Positions 25,656 through 34,461 of a stretch of 64,000 nt of DNA are shown piece by piece; the stretch's first letter is position 1; each line of letters begins with the position of its first letter. The notes beneath the pieces were generated by a model. That model saw nothing but the letters and a program-made list of their open reading frames with translations. It was not told the DNA's origin and made no database searches. A program made the position numbers and the translations under genes. The DNA comes from Bacteroidaceae bacterium (GTDB lineage Bacteria > Bacteroidota > Bacteroidia > Bacteroidales > Bacteroidaceae). Location: positions 1-64,000 of the forward strand of contig JAKSIP010000005.1 of NCBI GenBank assembly GCA_024398715.1, in the 5' to 3' direction.

Positions 25656-27026
25656 ATGGACAGAAAGAATGTAGTGGCAAAAGCGCTTTTGCTTGTTTTG
25701 ATGGTAGCGGCATTTCCGGTGACCGCCAGTGCACAGTTCGGTTTCGGATTCGGAGGCGGGCAGAGAGTGAACCGTGACAGTTTGAACAAAGCCACGCTGG
25801 CAGACTATAACAATATGCTGCAGCAGTTGGGTATAGGACAACCGCGTGAGGGCCGTCAGCCAAACTCGCCTGACCAGACCAAACATCCCAATTATAATGA
25901 GCTGACTGCGAATCCGTATCCGGTCTATCCCGATCCGCTTGTCACATTCAGCGGCAAGGAGGTGAAAAATGCAAAGATGTGGAACAAGGTGCGCCGTCCC
26001 GAACTGGTACGTTCTTTTGAGGATAATGTTTACGGCAGGATTCCGGAGAACACACCGCAGGTGACATGGACCGTTACAAGCGAACAGAAGGCTGAACTGG
26101 GAGGCATCCCGGTGGTAATACGTAACCTGAACGGCAGTGTGGACAATTCTGCCTGCCCTTCAATTGAAGTGAATATCCAGGCGCAGGTCATCTGGCCCGA
26201 AGGGAAAACAAACCTGCCGGTAGTAATGGAATTCGGTTTTATTTCCGGCGGACTGCCCCGTGCATACGGAAACAGCACGCCATGGCAGCAGCAGGTTGTT
26301 GAACGCGGATGGGCGGCGGCATCGGTTAATCCTGGATCAATACAGGCTGATGCAGGCTATGGGCTCACAAGCGGAATAATTGGCTTGTGCAATGAGGGCG
26401 AATACCGTAAACCTACGGACTGGGGTGCTTTGCGCGCCTGGGGATGGGGTGCCGGAAAGGTGTTGGATTACTTTGAATCCTGTCCTGAATTCGATGCCGG
26501 AAAGGTTGCGATAGAGGGTGTGTCACGCTATGGAAAAGCCGCTTTGGTGACTATGGCTTTTGACGAAAGGTTCTTGTCTGCCTTTGTTGCCTCGAGCGGT
26601 AAATCGGGTGCTGCAGGGTGGCGCAGAGATTGCGGTGAAAGTATAGGAAATATCGTTTCCAACGAGGAATACCACTGGGTCTGCGGCAATCTGATAAAGT
26701 ATGGTACTGATCCTATGACAGAGAATGATCTCCCGGTTGACCAGCATGAACTGATAGCGTTGTGTGCTCCGCGTCCGTGTTTCATATCCGCCGGAACTTT
26801 CGATGGAGACAAATGGCAGGATGTTACAGGTTCATTTTATTCTGCAGCTATGGCAAGTCCGGTATATGAACTTTTAGGCAAACAGGGTGTAGGCACTTAC
26901 ATGTTTCCTGGAGTTGACTATGGACTGACAGACGGTGACCTTGCATACAGACAGCATCATGGCGGTCACGAAGCCGGTCCAAACTGGCCCTATTTTCTTG
27001 ATTTCTTTGCACGTTACGTAAAATAA
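25656..27026 (+). CDS. Glucuronoyl esterase-like hydrolase (CE15)
   Basis: A 456-residue secreted alpha/beta hydrolase of the CE15 type, which cleaves esters between lignin alcohols and glucuronoyl groups of xylan. It has a signal peptide (cleavage likely after ASA), then a Gly/Phe-rich linker. The nucleophile is Ser290 in GVSRYGKAAL, and the active-site region SSGKSGAAGWRRDCGESIGN and the His segment HHGGHEAGPNWP near the end match the family. The ATG at 25656 is used because it gives the signal peptide; an open frame extends upstream to 25602. The next gene starts one base after the stop, so both are probably one unit. Confidence 0.88.
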   Translation: MDRKNVVAKALLLVLMVAAFPVTASAQFGFGFGGGQRVNRDSLNKATLADYNNMLQQLGIGQPREGRQPNSPDQTKHPNYNELTANPYPVYPDPLVTFSGKEVKNAKMWNKVRRPELVRSFEDNVYGRIPENTPQVTWTVTSEQKAELGGIPVVIRNLNGSVDNSACPSIEVNIQAQVIWPEGKTNLPVVMEFGFISGGLPRAYGNSTPWQQQVVERGWAAASVNPGSIQADAGYGLTSGIIGLCNEGEYRKPTDWGALRAWGWGAGKVLDYFESCPEFDAGKVAIEGVSRYGKAALVTMAFDERFLSAFVASSGKSGAAGWRRDCGESIGNIVSNEEYHWVCGNLIKYGTDPMTENDLPVDQHELIALCAPRPCFISAGTFDGDKWQDVTGSFYSAAMASPVYELLGKQGVGTYMFPGVDYGLTDGDLAYRQHHGGHEAGPNWPYFLDFFARYVK

Positions 27027-27027
27027 T

Positions 27028-27762
27028 ATGGATATGTTGGCATCGGTTAAAAACATTCTGTTGTCTTGTGCAGTGCTGTTCTTGTGTTCCTGTACAAAAA
27101 ATGCAGTAGAGACTTCTATGGTAGCTGTTTTTATTGACCGCACTCATGTTGCTTCTGAAGAGATACCGTCTGTGTTTGATTCCGCCGCAGTAAAATACAA
27201 TCCGGTTTCGGTGTTGAACTGGAAAGATGCATATCCGTATCTTCCGCAGGTTGATTTTGCAGTGGCTCACAACGGCACCAATCTGCTTATCCATTACCGT
27301 GTTACAGAGAAAAGAACCATTGGTACAATGGAAAATGACCTTGAGGGCGTGTATAAGGAATCCTGCTGTGAGTTCTTTTTCATGGAAGAAGGTGACAGCC
27401 TTTACTACAATATAGAGTCCAATTGCATTGGTGCAATCAATATGGAGTGCGGAACGGAGAGGGCTGACAGAACTTCATCAACATTGGAGAATCTTGAGAA
27501 GATAGACCGTTGGACATCTCTTGGAAGAAAAAGTGTGGGACGTATTGATAGTCTGACTCATTGGGAACTGGCCATTTCAGTGCCGCTGCAGGCATTATGG
27601 AAGCACAGCTTTGAGACTCTTTCCGGCAAAACACTGCTTGCCAATGTGTATAACTGTGTTGGGAGTGGCGATGACCGCCAATATGTCACCTGGCATCCGG
27701 TGAAAACTGCTACTCCTGATTTTCACCGTCCGGAATATTTCAAACCTATTTATTTTGAATAA
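27028..27762 (+). CDS. CBM9-like lipoprotein
   Basis: A 244-residue lipoprotein with lipobox LFLCSC. The mature chain has the pattern of the CBM9/DOMON-like beta-sandwich: VDFAVAHNGTNLLIHYRV, then SCCEFFFMEEGDSLYYNIESN, HWELAISVPLQAL and a closing YVTWHPVKTATPDFHRPEYF. Related domains bind carbohydrate or heme. It begins one base after the esterase stop codon, so it may hold or present the same plant-polysaccharide substrate at the cell surface. The exact ligand is unknown. Confidence 0.75.
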   Translation: MDMLASVKNILLSCAVLFLCSCTKNAVETSMVAVFIDRTHVASEEIPSVFDSAAVKYNPVSVLNWKDAYPYLPQVDFAVAHNGTNLLIHYRVTEKRTIGTMENDLEGVYKESCCEFFFMEEGDSLYYNIESNCIGAINMECGTERADRTSSTLENLEKIDRWTSLGRKSVGRIDSLTHWELAISVPLQALWKHSFETLSGKTLLANVYNCVGSGDDRQYVTWHPVKTATPDFHRPEYFKPIYFE

Positions 27763-27764
27763 AT

Positions 27765-27795
27765 TTTGTCGGTTCGGATTTTTAATGTACGTTTG
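27765..27795 (+). promoter_or_regulatory. Predicted promoter upstream of the peptide cassette
   Basis: TTTG (27765-27768), 19 bases, TACGTTTG (27788-27795). It begins right at the end of the CBM9-like gene. If used, the leader before the NVEALA peptide gene (28087) is about 285 bases. Only short inverted repeats and no open frame are seen in the rest of 27763-28086. Confidence 0.45.
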
Positions 27796-28086
27796 CAAAA
27801 CGCAAATGTGAAACACGATTACGGAATCTATATGTGCGCGCGTTACAAACATGTCTTTTGGTAGTACTAGCCATACTATACGAAATTCGTTTGTGTATTT
27901 TAGCAGGTCATATTTTGCAGAGTCTAACCGTAAAGAAGGAGTTTGCGGCATAGATGTAATAGTTGTTTAGCAATCTGTGTGCGCGTTCCCGTTGCATGGA
28001 ATTGACTTATCAGTTTTGGAACAATTCAAATAATGGAATTCTGTGAAATTAAACACAAAACAGTTTCCCAAACTAAAAAAACAAAA

Positions 28087-28275
28087 ATGATGAAAAAGAT
28101 ATTATTTTCAATTTTAAGTGTAGCTTCTGCAACTGCTTTATTTGTTTTATCCAACAATAAAATTCAACAAATACCTCTTTTGTCGGATAATATTGAGGCT
28201 TTAACTAGATATGTAAATCATGGACCTGAGGGGCCAAGTGGCTATGATGAAGTTACTGAAGTATTATTTATGTGA
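28087..28275 (+). CDS. NVEALA-type small exported peptide
   Basis: A 62-residue precursor with two adjacent ATG codons, a basic start (MMKKILFS), a hydrophobic segment to about residue 24, and LLSDNIEALT at about 33-42, which is the NVEALA motif. A 22-residue tail RYVNHGPEGPSGYDEVTEVL follows. NVEALA peptides are short exported precursors of unknown role in Bacteroidota, thought to be cut near the motif. I prefer this start to an in-frame ATG at 28033, which adds 18 charged residues before the signal. It is followed 66 bases later by the membrane protein gene of the cassette. Confidence 0.78.
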   Translation: MMKKILFSILSVASATALFVLSNNKIQQIPLLSDNIEALTRYVNHGPEGPSGYDEVTEVLFM

Positions 28276-28341
28276 TGGCTGGTGAAAAATCTTATACAAT
28301 TAAACTTACTTGTAATGTGAAATAATACAAATACCAGAAAA

Positions 28342-29985
28342 ATGAAAAAACACGTTGTATTGAGCGACTGCCTGGTGGCAGCGATTGTCCTGTTGTGCTC
28401 ATTGCTGTTACTCTGTGGCAATGGCGCGGATAATGGGCGGACTTTGTTTTCAATTTGGTGTATGGCTGCAGTATATTGCGCTTGTCGCCTGTCTTTTGTA
28501 TGTGTAGGTAAATATATGCAATACATATTGCCTGTATTAATAGCTGTTGCATGTTTGTACGAATCGGTACTGGGCATTCTGCAACTGACAGGTTTGTCTG
28601 ATTCCAACAATTGTTTCTTTGGTTGTACAGGCTCATTTAAGAATCCCGGACCTTATGGAGGTTTTCTTGCCGTCTGCATAGCTGTAACTGGTTTCTATGC
28701 GCTGCGAGACTGTAGCAAAAGAATTAGAATCATTACCGGTTTGTCTGCGTTATCCGGTCTGATAATTCTTCCGTCTACCATGAGCAGAGCAGCAATTCTT
28801 GCGCTTGCCGCCGCTGTGCTGTATTTGGCATTGACAAGTGAAAATGGCAAAATTTTTCTGAAAAAACATATAGTTTGGCTTGCACCTGCTGTTATTGTAC
28901 TTTGCTGTTGTGCGTATGTAATAAAAAGACCGTCGGCCGACGGGCGTATGTTCATTAACCGTATGAGTGGGCGTATGATATGCCGCCATGCATTGACCGG
29001 AGTGGGGCAGGGATGCTATGCAGGAGCATATGGCGAGGAACAGTACAATTATTTCAATACACAGATAAGCCGGAAAGGAACAGACTCGACCGATTGGACC
29101 GTATTGGACCAGAATCAGCGCATGGTTGCCGACAGTCCCGAATATGCATTCAATGAATTTCTGCAGTTCGGCGCAGAAAACGGAGTGGCAGCCATGACCC
29201 TTCTGATTGCTCTGTTTGTAATTGGCATTGTCCAGTCACACAAACAGCGTACTGCATGGTGCGGAGGGCTTGTCTCTTTTGCGGTGTTTGCCATGTTTTC
29301 TTATCCGATGCATGTTGTTTCCTTTCAGATATTGTTGCCTGTAATGTTGGCGGCAGGAGTTTCTGAGAAAAGTGCTGAAACAGGACATATATTAATGGTC
29401 AAGTACGCAAACATATTAATGCTGATTATACTGACAGTGCTGATTGCCTGCAAAATCCCTTTTGTATATAAACAGAAAAGTGCACGCAGTACATGGGAAA
29501 AGACAGAGTATTGGTACAACTCCGGTTTTTATGATTATGTAATAGCCGATGCCGACTCTCTGTATGATTATATGAAACATGATTCTAACTTTTTGTTTGA
29601 ATATGGTCAGGCTTTGAGTAAAACAGGACAGTATGAGAAGAGTGACTCCGTTCTGATGCAGGGACTGAAAATAAGCTGTGACCCAATGTTCTGGAACGTT
29701 ATGGGAAACAACAGTTTTGAACGCGGTGATTTTGACAAGGCAGTTGAGCGTTATACCCATGCGTTCTGTATGGTGCCCAACAGACTCTATCCGTTGTGCA
29801 GAATTGCCCGCACATATTTTGCCCGTCAAGAAACTGACGACTTTGATTATATGCTGCAAAAGATAAATTCTTTTCCTGCAAAGGTTGAGTCTGCAACAAC
29901 AGAAAAGTTGAGAAAAGAAATAAATGAGCTGCCGGTTACAGGCAACCTTGACGATACTGTAAATAAAACACATAAATTCAGATAA
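28342..29985 (+). CDS. Wzy/O-antigen-ligase-like membrane protein with TPR tail
   Basis: A 547-residue inner-membrane protein. About ten hydrophobic helices cover residues 8-375, with the segment FGCTGSFKNPGPYGGFLAV (near 95) and a long periplasmic loop after GRMICRHALTGVGQGCYAGA, as in O-antigen ligases and polymerases. Residues about 390-525 read as tetratricopeptide-like helices (FLFEYGQALSKTGQYEKSDS, then FWNVMGNNSFERGDFDKAVE). Family members join or transfer glycans from a lipid carrier. Here it is between an exported peptide and a signal peptidase, not in a polysaccharide cluster. The next gene starts one base after its stop. Confidence 0.78.
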   Translation: MKKHVVLSDCLVAAIVLLCSLLLLCGNGADNGRTLFSIWCMAAVYCACRLSFVCVGKYMQYILPVLIAVACLYESVLGILQLTGLSDSNNCFFGCTGSFKNPGPYGGFLAVCIAVTGFYALRDCSKRIRIITGLSALSGLIILPSTMSRAAILALAAAVLYLALTSENGKIFLKKHIVWLAPAVIVLCCCAYVIKRPSADGRMFINRMSGRMICRHALTGVGQGCYAGAYGEEQYNYFNTQISRKGTDSTDWTVLDQNQRMVADSPEYAFNEFLQFGAENGVAAMTLLIALFVIGIVQSHKQRTAWCGGLVSFAVFAMFSYPMHVVSFQILLPVMLAAGVSEKSAETGHILMVKYANILMLIILTVLIACKIPFVYKQKSARSTWEKTEYWYNSGFYDYVIADADSLYDYMKHDSNFLFEYGQALSKTGQYEKSDSVLMQGLKISCDPMFWNVMGNNSFERGDFDKAVERYTHAFCMVPNRLYPLCRIARTYFARQETDDFDYMLQKINSFPAKVESATTEKLRKEINELPVTGNLDDTVNKTHKFR

Positions 29986-29986
29986 C

Positions 29987-30859
29987 ATGAAAAAGATTCC
30001 CGTTATTGCCGTTAAAATCTGCAGCAGATGTATGTATGCTTCGGTGCTGTTGATTCTGTTGCATTTCTGCAGAAGAATATTTATAGCAGAAAAGTTTATA
30101 ATTCCTTCATATTCCATGTATCCAACGCTGATTCCCGGCGATAGAATTCTTGTAAGCAAACTTGAATACGGTGCAAGAATATACAGAAGCTTTGATTTTT
30201 CAGATCATGCGGCTTTGAGGTGTATGCGTATGCCTGCTTTGGGAAAAATCAGTGCGGGAGATATTCTGGTTTTCAATCAAGTCCATCCTTATGGAGACTG
30301 GAGCAAAATTGAATTTAAGATCAACAGCGTATTCTGTAAAAGGGTGCTTGGAGCACCCGGAGATACTGTCAGTATTGCTGATGGTGTGAATTTCAACAAC
30401 CATTACAGCGGAACAATCGGACTGATGCAGTCTCAGAACAGTTTGCAGAATGTGCCGGACAGTCTTTTGATAAATTCAAACTGTTTTTATGCATATCCGT
30501 GGACAAACGGATACAACATCAAGAATCTTGGTCCTTTGTATGTCCCTGCCAAAGGTGACTGTGTTGAATTGGACCTGTGGCATTGCACGCTGTATGCCAA
30601 ACCGGTTGAATATGAAACAGGGCTTGAACTGACCTATTCGGACGGACAGGCCTTTCTTGGTACCGAACCTGTAAGCAGTTATACGTTTCAGGATGACTGG
30701 TTCTATACGGTTGGAGACAACTGCATAGATTCTCAGGATAGCCGGTATTGGGGCTTTGTGCCAGGCCGTCATGTTATTGGTGTGGCGAAATTCATATTGT
30801 GGTGCCGTGACAGCAATACGAATCACCGTAATGCAGGCAGAAATTTTATAAAACTCTAA
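29987..30859 (+). CDS. Signal peptidase I (S26 family)
   Basis: A 290-residue type I signal peptidase anchored by one N-terminal helix (about 15-35). The Ser43 nucleophile in PSYSMYPTLIPGDRI and the general base Lys118 in FCKRVLGAPGDTVSI form the Ser-Lys dyad, and the closing GDNCIDSQDSRYWGFVP is box E. It is probably dedicated to a nearby substrate, such as the peptide at 28087, rather than being the housekeeping enzyme, since it is cotranscribed with the membrane protein gene (1 base gap). It is followed 26 bases later by the transglutaminase-like gene. Confidence 0.88.
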   Translation: MKKIPVIAVKICSRCMYASVLLILLHFCRRIFIAEKFIIPSYSMYPTLIPGDRILVSKLEYGARIYRSFDFSDHAALRCMRMPALGKISAGDILVFNQVHPYGDWSKIEFKINSVFCKRVLGAPGDTVSIADGVNFNNHYSGTIGLMQSQNSLQNVPDSLLINSNCFYAYPWTNGYNIKNLGPLYVPAKGDCVELDLWHCTLYAKPVEYETGLELTYSDGQAFLGTEPVSSYTFQDDWFYTVGDNCIDSQDSRYWGFVPGRHVIGVAKFILWCRDSNTNHRNAGRNFIKL

Positions 30860-30885
30860 TAATCTAATGTTTATATATTTTTATT

Positions 30886-32871
30886 ATGAAAATTGATTCT
30901 TTTACCGTATTTGTGTGTCTGCTGCCTGTAACATGCGGGCTTGTTTCCTGTATGGATAACAGCTTGCTGCAGCAGTCCCTGCAATTGGCAGGTGATAACC
31001 GTGTGGAACTGGAACACGTTCTGGAACATTACCGTAGTGACGGTGAGAAACTTGCTGCCGCAGAATTTCTGATTGCCAATATGCCTGCGCATTACTCGTA
31101 CAGTGACCGGGCTGCAATTGACAGCTATTATGAACTTGCCCAAAAGGTGCTTGAGTGTGATACGCTGACCATTGTGCAGCAGCGTGACACTTTGAAGAAT
31201 TTCTGCGATAATGAAATTCCGTATGCTGGGCACAGGCTGGTTTCCGATGTCAGGATTATCAGGTCAGACTATCTGATCCATTCCATTGACCAGGCTTTTG
31301 ACAAGTGGAAAAACTGTCCGTGGGCGGAACATCTGTCTTTTGATGAATTCTGTGAATGGCTGCTCCCGTATAAGGTTGAAGAGTGCCAGGAACTGGATTA
31401 TTGGCGTGATACCTTGCAGCTGTATTATGGAGACGATATAAAACGTATGATACCGGACGATGTGGAATACAATACATGTTTCAAAACATTGGATTTTGTC
31501 CGCAACGAGGTGCTGAGAGAGGTCAAACCTTACGGAATGTACACCGATGCCGGTCTGCCTATACTCAAAGCGTCTCTTTTGCCCAAACAGACCTATGGAC
31601 GCTGTGTTGATTATGTCAATCTTGGTGTGATGACTTACCGCAGTTTCGGATTGCCTGTCATAAAGGACCATACTCCGTATTGGGGCAGATACCGTGCCGG
31701 CCATTCATGGTATACGGTGCTGGGTGACCGCGGACAGGAACTACCTGCCGAATGGGATTTGAACTCTGTTCCGGGGTGGCAGTTCTTCCCGTTTGAGCGA
31801 ATACCGAAAGTTTTTCGCAGTACATATTCAATCAATCCGGATGTTCTTGAATATAAAAACCGTTCCGTATACAAGTACCCGTTTTCTCTCTGCAGATTGG
31901 ATGTTACAGAAAAGTACATGAATCCGTCGGCAGTGGAAATACCTGTGCCGAAAGTATCGGTTACCGGTGAAAAAATCAGACTGGTTGAACCTTATGCATA
32001 TATCTGCACTTTCAACGGACGCAATACTGACTGGAATATAGTTGATTATGGTAAAATAATACATGGAAAAGTACGTTTTGAGAAAATGGGACGTAACATT
32101 CTGTATATTGTTATGGTATATGATGGAAAAGGACTGGTTCCGGTTTGCCGTCCTTTTGTGCTGAAGAAAAACGGGGCGGTTGGATATGTGGAAACAGACT
32201 ACGATGTCCTTACAAGCATTGTGTTGCGGAGAAAGTATTATGAATCCACCAATGTTGTGGACAAACGCCGCCGTATTCTCGGTGCCAGAATCCAATGCAG
32301 CAATAATTCTGGTTTCAGAAACGCAAAAACAGTGTATGTTGTAGATACAGTGACAATTCCGGACAAGATTGCAGTCCGGGCGGACAAACCGTACCGTTAC
32401 TGGCGGTATCTGGCTGCGGACAGTACATATGGAAGTATTGCCGAACTGGCATTTTTTGACAATGCCGGAACGCAGATTACGGGACGTGCAATAGCGTGCG
32501 CTGCGGCATCGGAACAGGCTGTAGCCAATGCTTTTGACGGTAACAGGCTTACCAATTTTGAAACGGAAGATGCCGATGCCCCGCATGGCGCCTGGATTGG
32601 CCTTGATATGGGAGCGCCGGCGCAGGTTGCCTATGTCCGTATTGTGCCGCGCGGAGACGAGAATGATATTATTCCGGGCGATGAATACGAGCTTCGGTAC
32701 TGGGGCGCGGATAATACATGGGTGTTGACCGGGAAACGTATTGCGGAAGATAATTCGTTGCGGTATGACAGCATTCCGCGCGGGGCGTTGCTCTGGCTCA
32801 GGAATTACTCCAGAGGATGGGATGAACGCCCGTTTATGTTTGTGGACGATAAAAATATAGTCTGGTGGTAA
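30886..32871 (+). CDS. Transglutaminase-like lipoprotein with discoidin-like domain
   Basis: A 661-residue lipoprotein (lipobox GLVSC, Cys22). The core has a transglutaminase/papain-like triad: Cys240 in TYGRCVDYVNLG, His273 in AGHSWYTVLG and Asp291 in AEWDLN. An N-terminal helical region (about 25-215) precedes it. A beta-rich middle follows, and the last 140 residues resemble a discoidin/F5-8C domain (YRYWRYLAADSTYGSIAELA, then AFDGNRLTNFET). Family members cut or cross-link peptides at the cell surface. It is the last gene of the cassette with NVEALA peptide, Wzy-like protein and signal peptidase. The substrate is not known. Confidence 0.75.
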   Translation: MKIDSFTVFVCLLPVTCGLVSCMDNSLLQQSLQLAGDNRVELEHVLEHYRSDGEKLAAAEFLIANMPAHYSYSDRAAIDSYYELAQKVLECDTLTIVQQRDTLKNFCDNEIPYAGHRLVSDVRIIRSDYLIHSIDQAFDKWKNCPWAEHLSFDEFCEWLLPYKVEECQELDYWRDTLQLYYGDDIKRMIPDDVEYNTCFKTLDFVRNEVLREVKPYGMYTDAGLPILKASLLPKQTYGRCVDYVNLGVMTYRSFGLPVIKDHTPYWGRYRAGHSWYTVLGDRGQELPAEWDLNSVPGWQFFPFERIPKVFRSTYSINPDVLEYKNRSVYKYPFSLCRLDVTEKYMNPSAVEIPVPKVSVTGEKIRLVEPYAYICTFNGRNTDWNIVDYGKIIHGKVRFEKMGRNILYIVMVYDGKGLVPVCRPFVLKKNGAVGYVETDYDVLTSIVLRRKYYESTNVVDKRRRILGARIQCSNNSGFRNAKTVYVVDTVTIPDKIAVRADKPYRYWRYLAADSTYGSIAELAFFDNAGTQITGRAIACAAASEQAVANAFDGNRLTNFETEDADAPHGAWIGLDMGAPAQVAYVRIVPRGDENDIIPGDEYELRYWGADNTWVLTGKRIAEDNSLRYDSIPRGALLWLRNYSRGWDERPFMFVDDKNIVWW

Positions 32872-32889
32872 AAAAAACGGTATTGTCAG

Positions 32890-32920
32890 TTGTGATTTTT
32901 TTCAATTAATGTTACTTTTG
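32890..32920 (+). promoter_or_regulatory. Promoter of the efflux operon
   Basis: TTG (32890-32892), 20 bases, TACTTTTG (32913-32920). The start point near 32924 lies downstream of the first possible ATG (32909) and so supports the ATG at 32948 as the real start of the TolC-like gene. Confidence 0.6.
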
Positions 32921-32947
32921 GAAAATTTATTTGTGAAAATAAAAAAT

Positions 32948-34450
32948 ATGTCTTTTTCAACGAATTTCAAGAAAGCCTTTATTTGTCTTTCTGTTTTATT
33001 TTTTTCAAGTTTCCATTTACACGCCCAGTTTACATACAAGCGTATGTTAAGTATGGATGATGTCATCCAACTGGCGCAGGAAAACTCAGTCAGCGGTATG
33101 ACCAACCGCAATAATTTTCTGGCATCTTACTGGAGTTACCGCTCCTTTAAGGCTAACTATCTGCCGTCAGTCAGCGTGAGTGCCCAGTTGATGAATTTCA
33201 ACCGTTCTCTGGTTGCGTTGCAGGATTATAATACCGGTGAGATCAATTACCGCTCCAATTATAATCTTTCAAACCAGGTTACATTGTCAATCAGGCAGAA
33301 CATTGCGGCTACTGGCGGTACAATCCAATTGTATTCCGATATGCGCAGGCTTGACCAGTTCCAGCCGAGTCACAGACAGACATACTATGTACAACCTGTA
33401 ACATTGTATTACCTCCAGCCAATCTGGCAGTACAACAGCCTGAAATGGGACAAGAAGATTGAACCTAACCGTTACGAGCGTTCAAAACGCCAGTATCTTG
33501 AGAGCATGGAGCGTGTTACCCAGACGGCTACCAGTTACTTCTGGAATTATGTGCGTGCCCGCGTTGAGTACGATATGGCTGTGGATAATTTTGAGAAGGA
33601 CAAAAAACTGTACAAGAATGCCCAGACCAGATTTGCCATGGGTACAAAGACCAAAGATGATATTCTTCAGCTGGAACTCAACGTGTTGAAGGATTCCATA
33701 TCGGTTACGGACCAGTCTGTCAATCTTACCAATGCCAGAAATAATCTGTGTTCGTTTATTGGCTATACGGAAGATGCCGATTTTGATTTGCAGGTTTCTT
33801 ACGTAATTCCGGAACTGCAGCTTGATTATGATGATGTTCTTGACAAGTCTCTGAACAATTCTTCTTTTACAATAGGACAGCTTATCTCCAAACTTGAGTC
33901 TGACCGCTCTATCGCCCAGGCTAAGGGGCAGCGCGGTGTAAGGGCTTCTTTCAATGCCACATTCGGTTTGTCCAACAACAATGACCTGTTCAGTCAGGTG
34001 TTCAAAGATGTTCAGGACCAGGAGGTTGTTGGTGTCACTATTGATATTCCTATTCTTGACTGGGGACTTGGCAAGGGCCGTGTCAAGATGGCCGAGGCTC
34101 AGGCCGAAGCTACAAGATACCAGTTGCAGCAGGACCGTCAGGATTATGAACGTGATCTGTTCACAAGGGTGGTCCAGTTCAACAACCAGTATGCACAGTG
34201 CCAGATAGCAAAACGTGCCGCACAGGTTGCTGAGGAGAGCTATCAGAATGCTGTAGATAACTTTGGTAACGGGGCGATGTCTGTTACGGATCTGAATGCA
34301 CTGAAGAGCTCAAGAGACAATGCCCGCTTGAGCTATGTGAACAGTGTTGCCAATTACTGGAACTACTATTTTACAATCAGGGGACTGACTCTGTTTGATT
34401 ATGCAACTTTTACAAACATTAGTGCTGAATTCGATAAACTGACAAAATAA
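32948..34450 (+). CDS. TolC-family outer-membrane efflux protein
   Basis: A 500-residue outer-membrane factor with a signal peptide (cleavage likely after LHA). Two similar coiled-coil halves of the TolC family are seen, with blocks such as QLELNVLKDSISVTDQSVNL and ALKSSRDNARLSYVNSVANYW. It forms the exit duct of the pump encoded downstream. The adaptor gene starts 11 bases after its stop. Confidence 0.92.
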   Translation: MSFSTNFKKAFICLSVLFFSSFHLHAQFTYKRMLSMDDVIQLAQENSVSGMTNRNNFLASYWSYRSFKANYLPSVSVSAQLMNFNRSLVALQDYNTGEINYRSNYNLSNQVTLSIRQNIAATGGTIQLYSDMRRLDQFQPSHRQTYYVQPVTLYYLQPIWQYNSLKWDKKIEPNRYERSKRQYLESMERVTQTATSYFWNYVRARVEYDMAVDNFEKDKKLYKNAQTRFAMGTKTKDDILQLELNVLKDSISVTDQSVNLTNARNNLCSFIGYTEDADFDLQVSYVIPELQLDYDDVLDKSLNNSSFTIGQLISKLESDRSIAQAKGQRGVRASFNATFGLSNNNDLFSQVFKDVQDQEVVGVTIDIPILDWGLGKGRVKMAEAQAEATRYQLQQDRQDYERDLFTRVVQFNNQYAQCQIAKRAAQVAEESYQNAVDNFGNGAMSVTDLNALKSSRDNARLSYVNSVANYWNYYFTIRGLTLFDYATFTNISAEFDKLTK

Positions 34451-34461
34451 ATACTACCGAT

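Noticed and set aside
28242..28610. Minus-strand frame of 122 residues over the peptide cassette
   Set aside because: It covers the start of the Wzy-like gene on the other strand and has no recognisable features or promoter.
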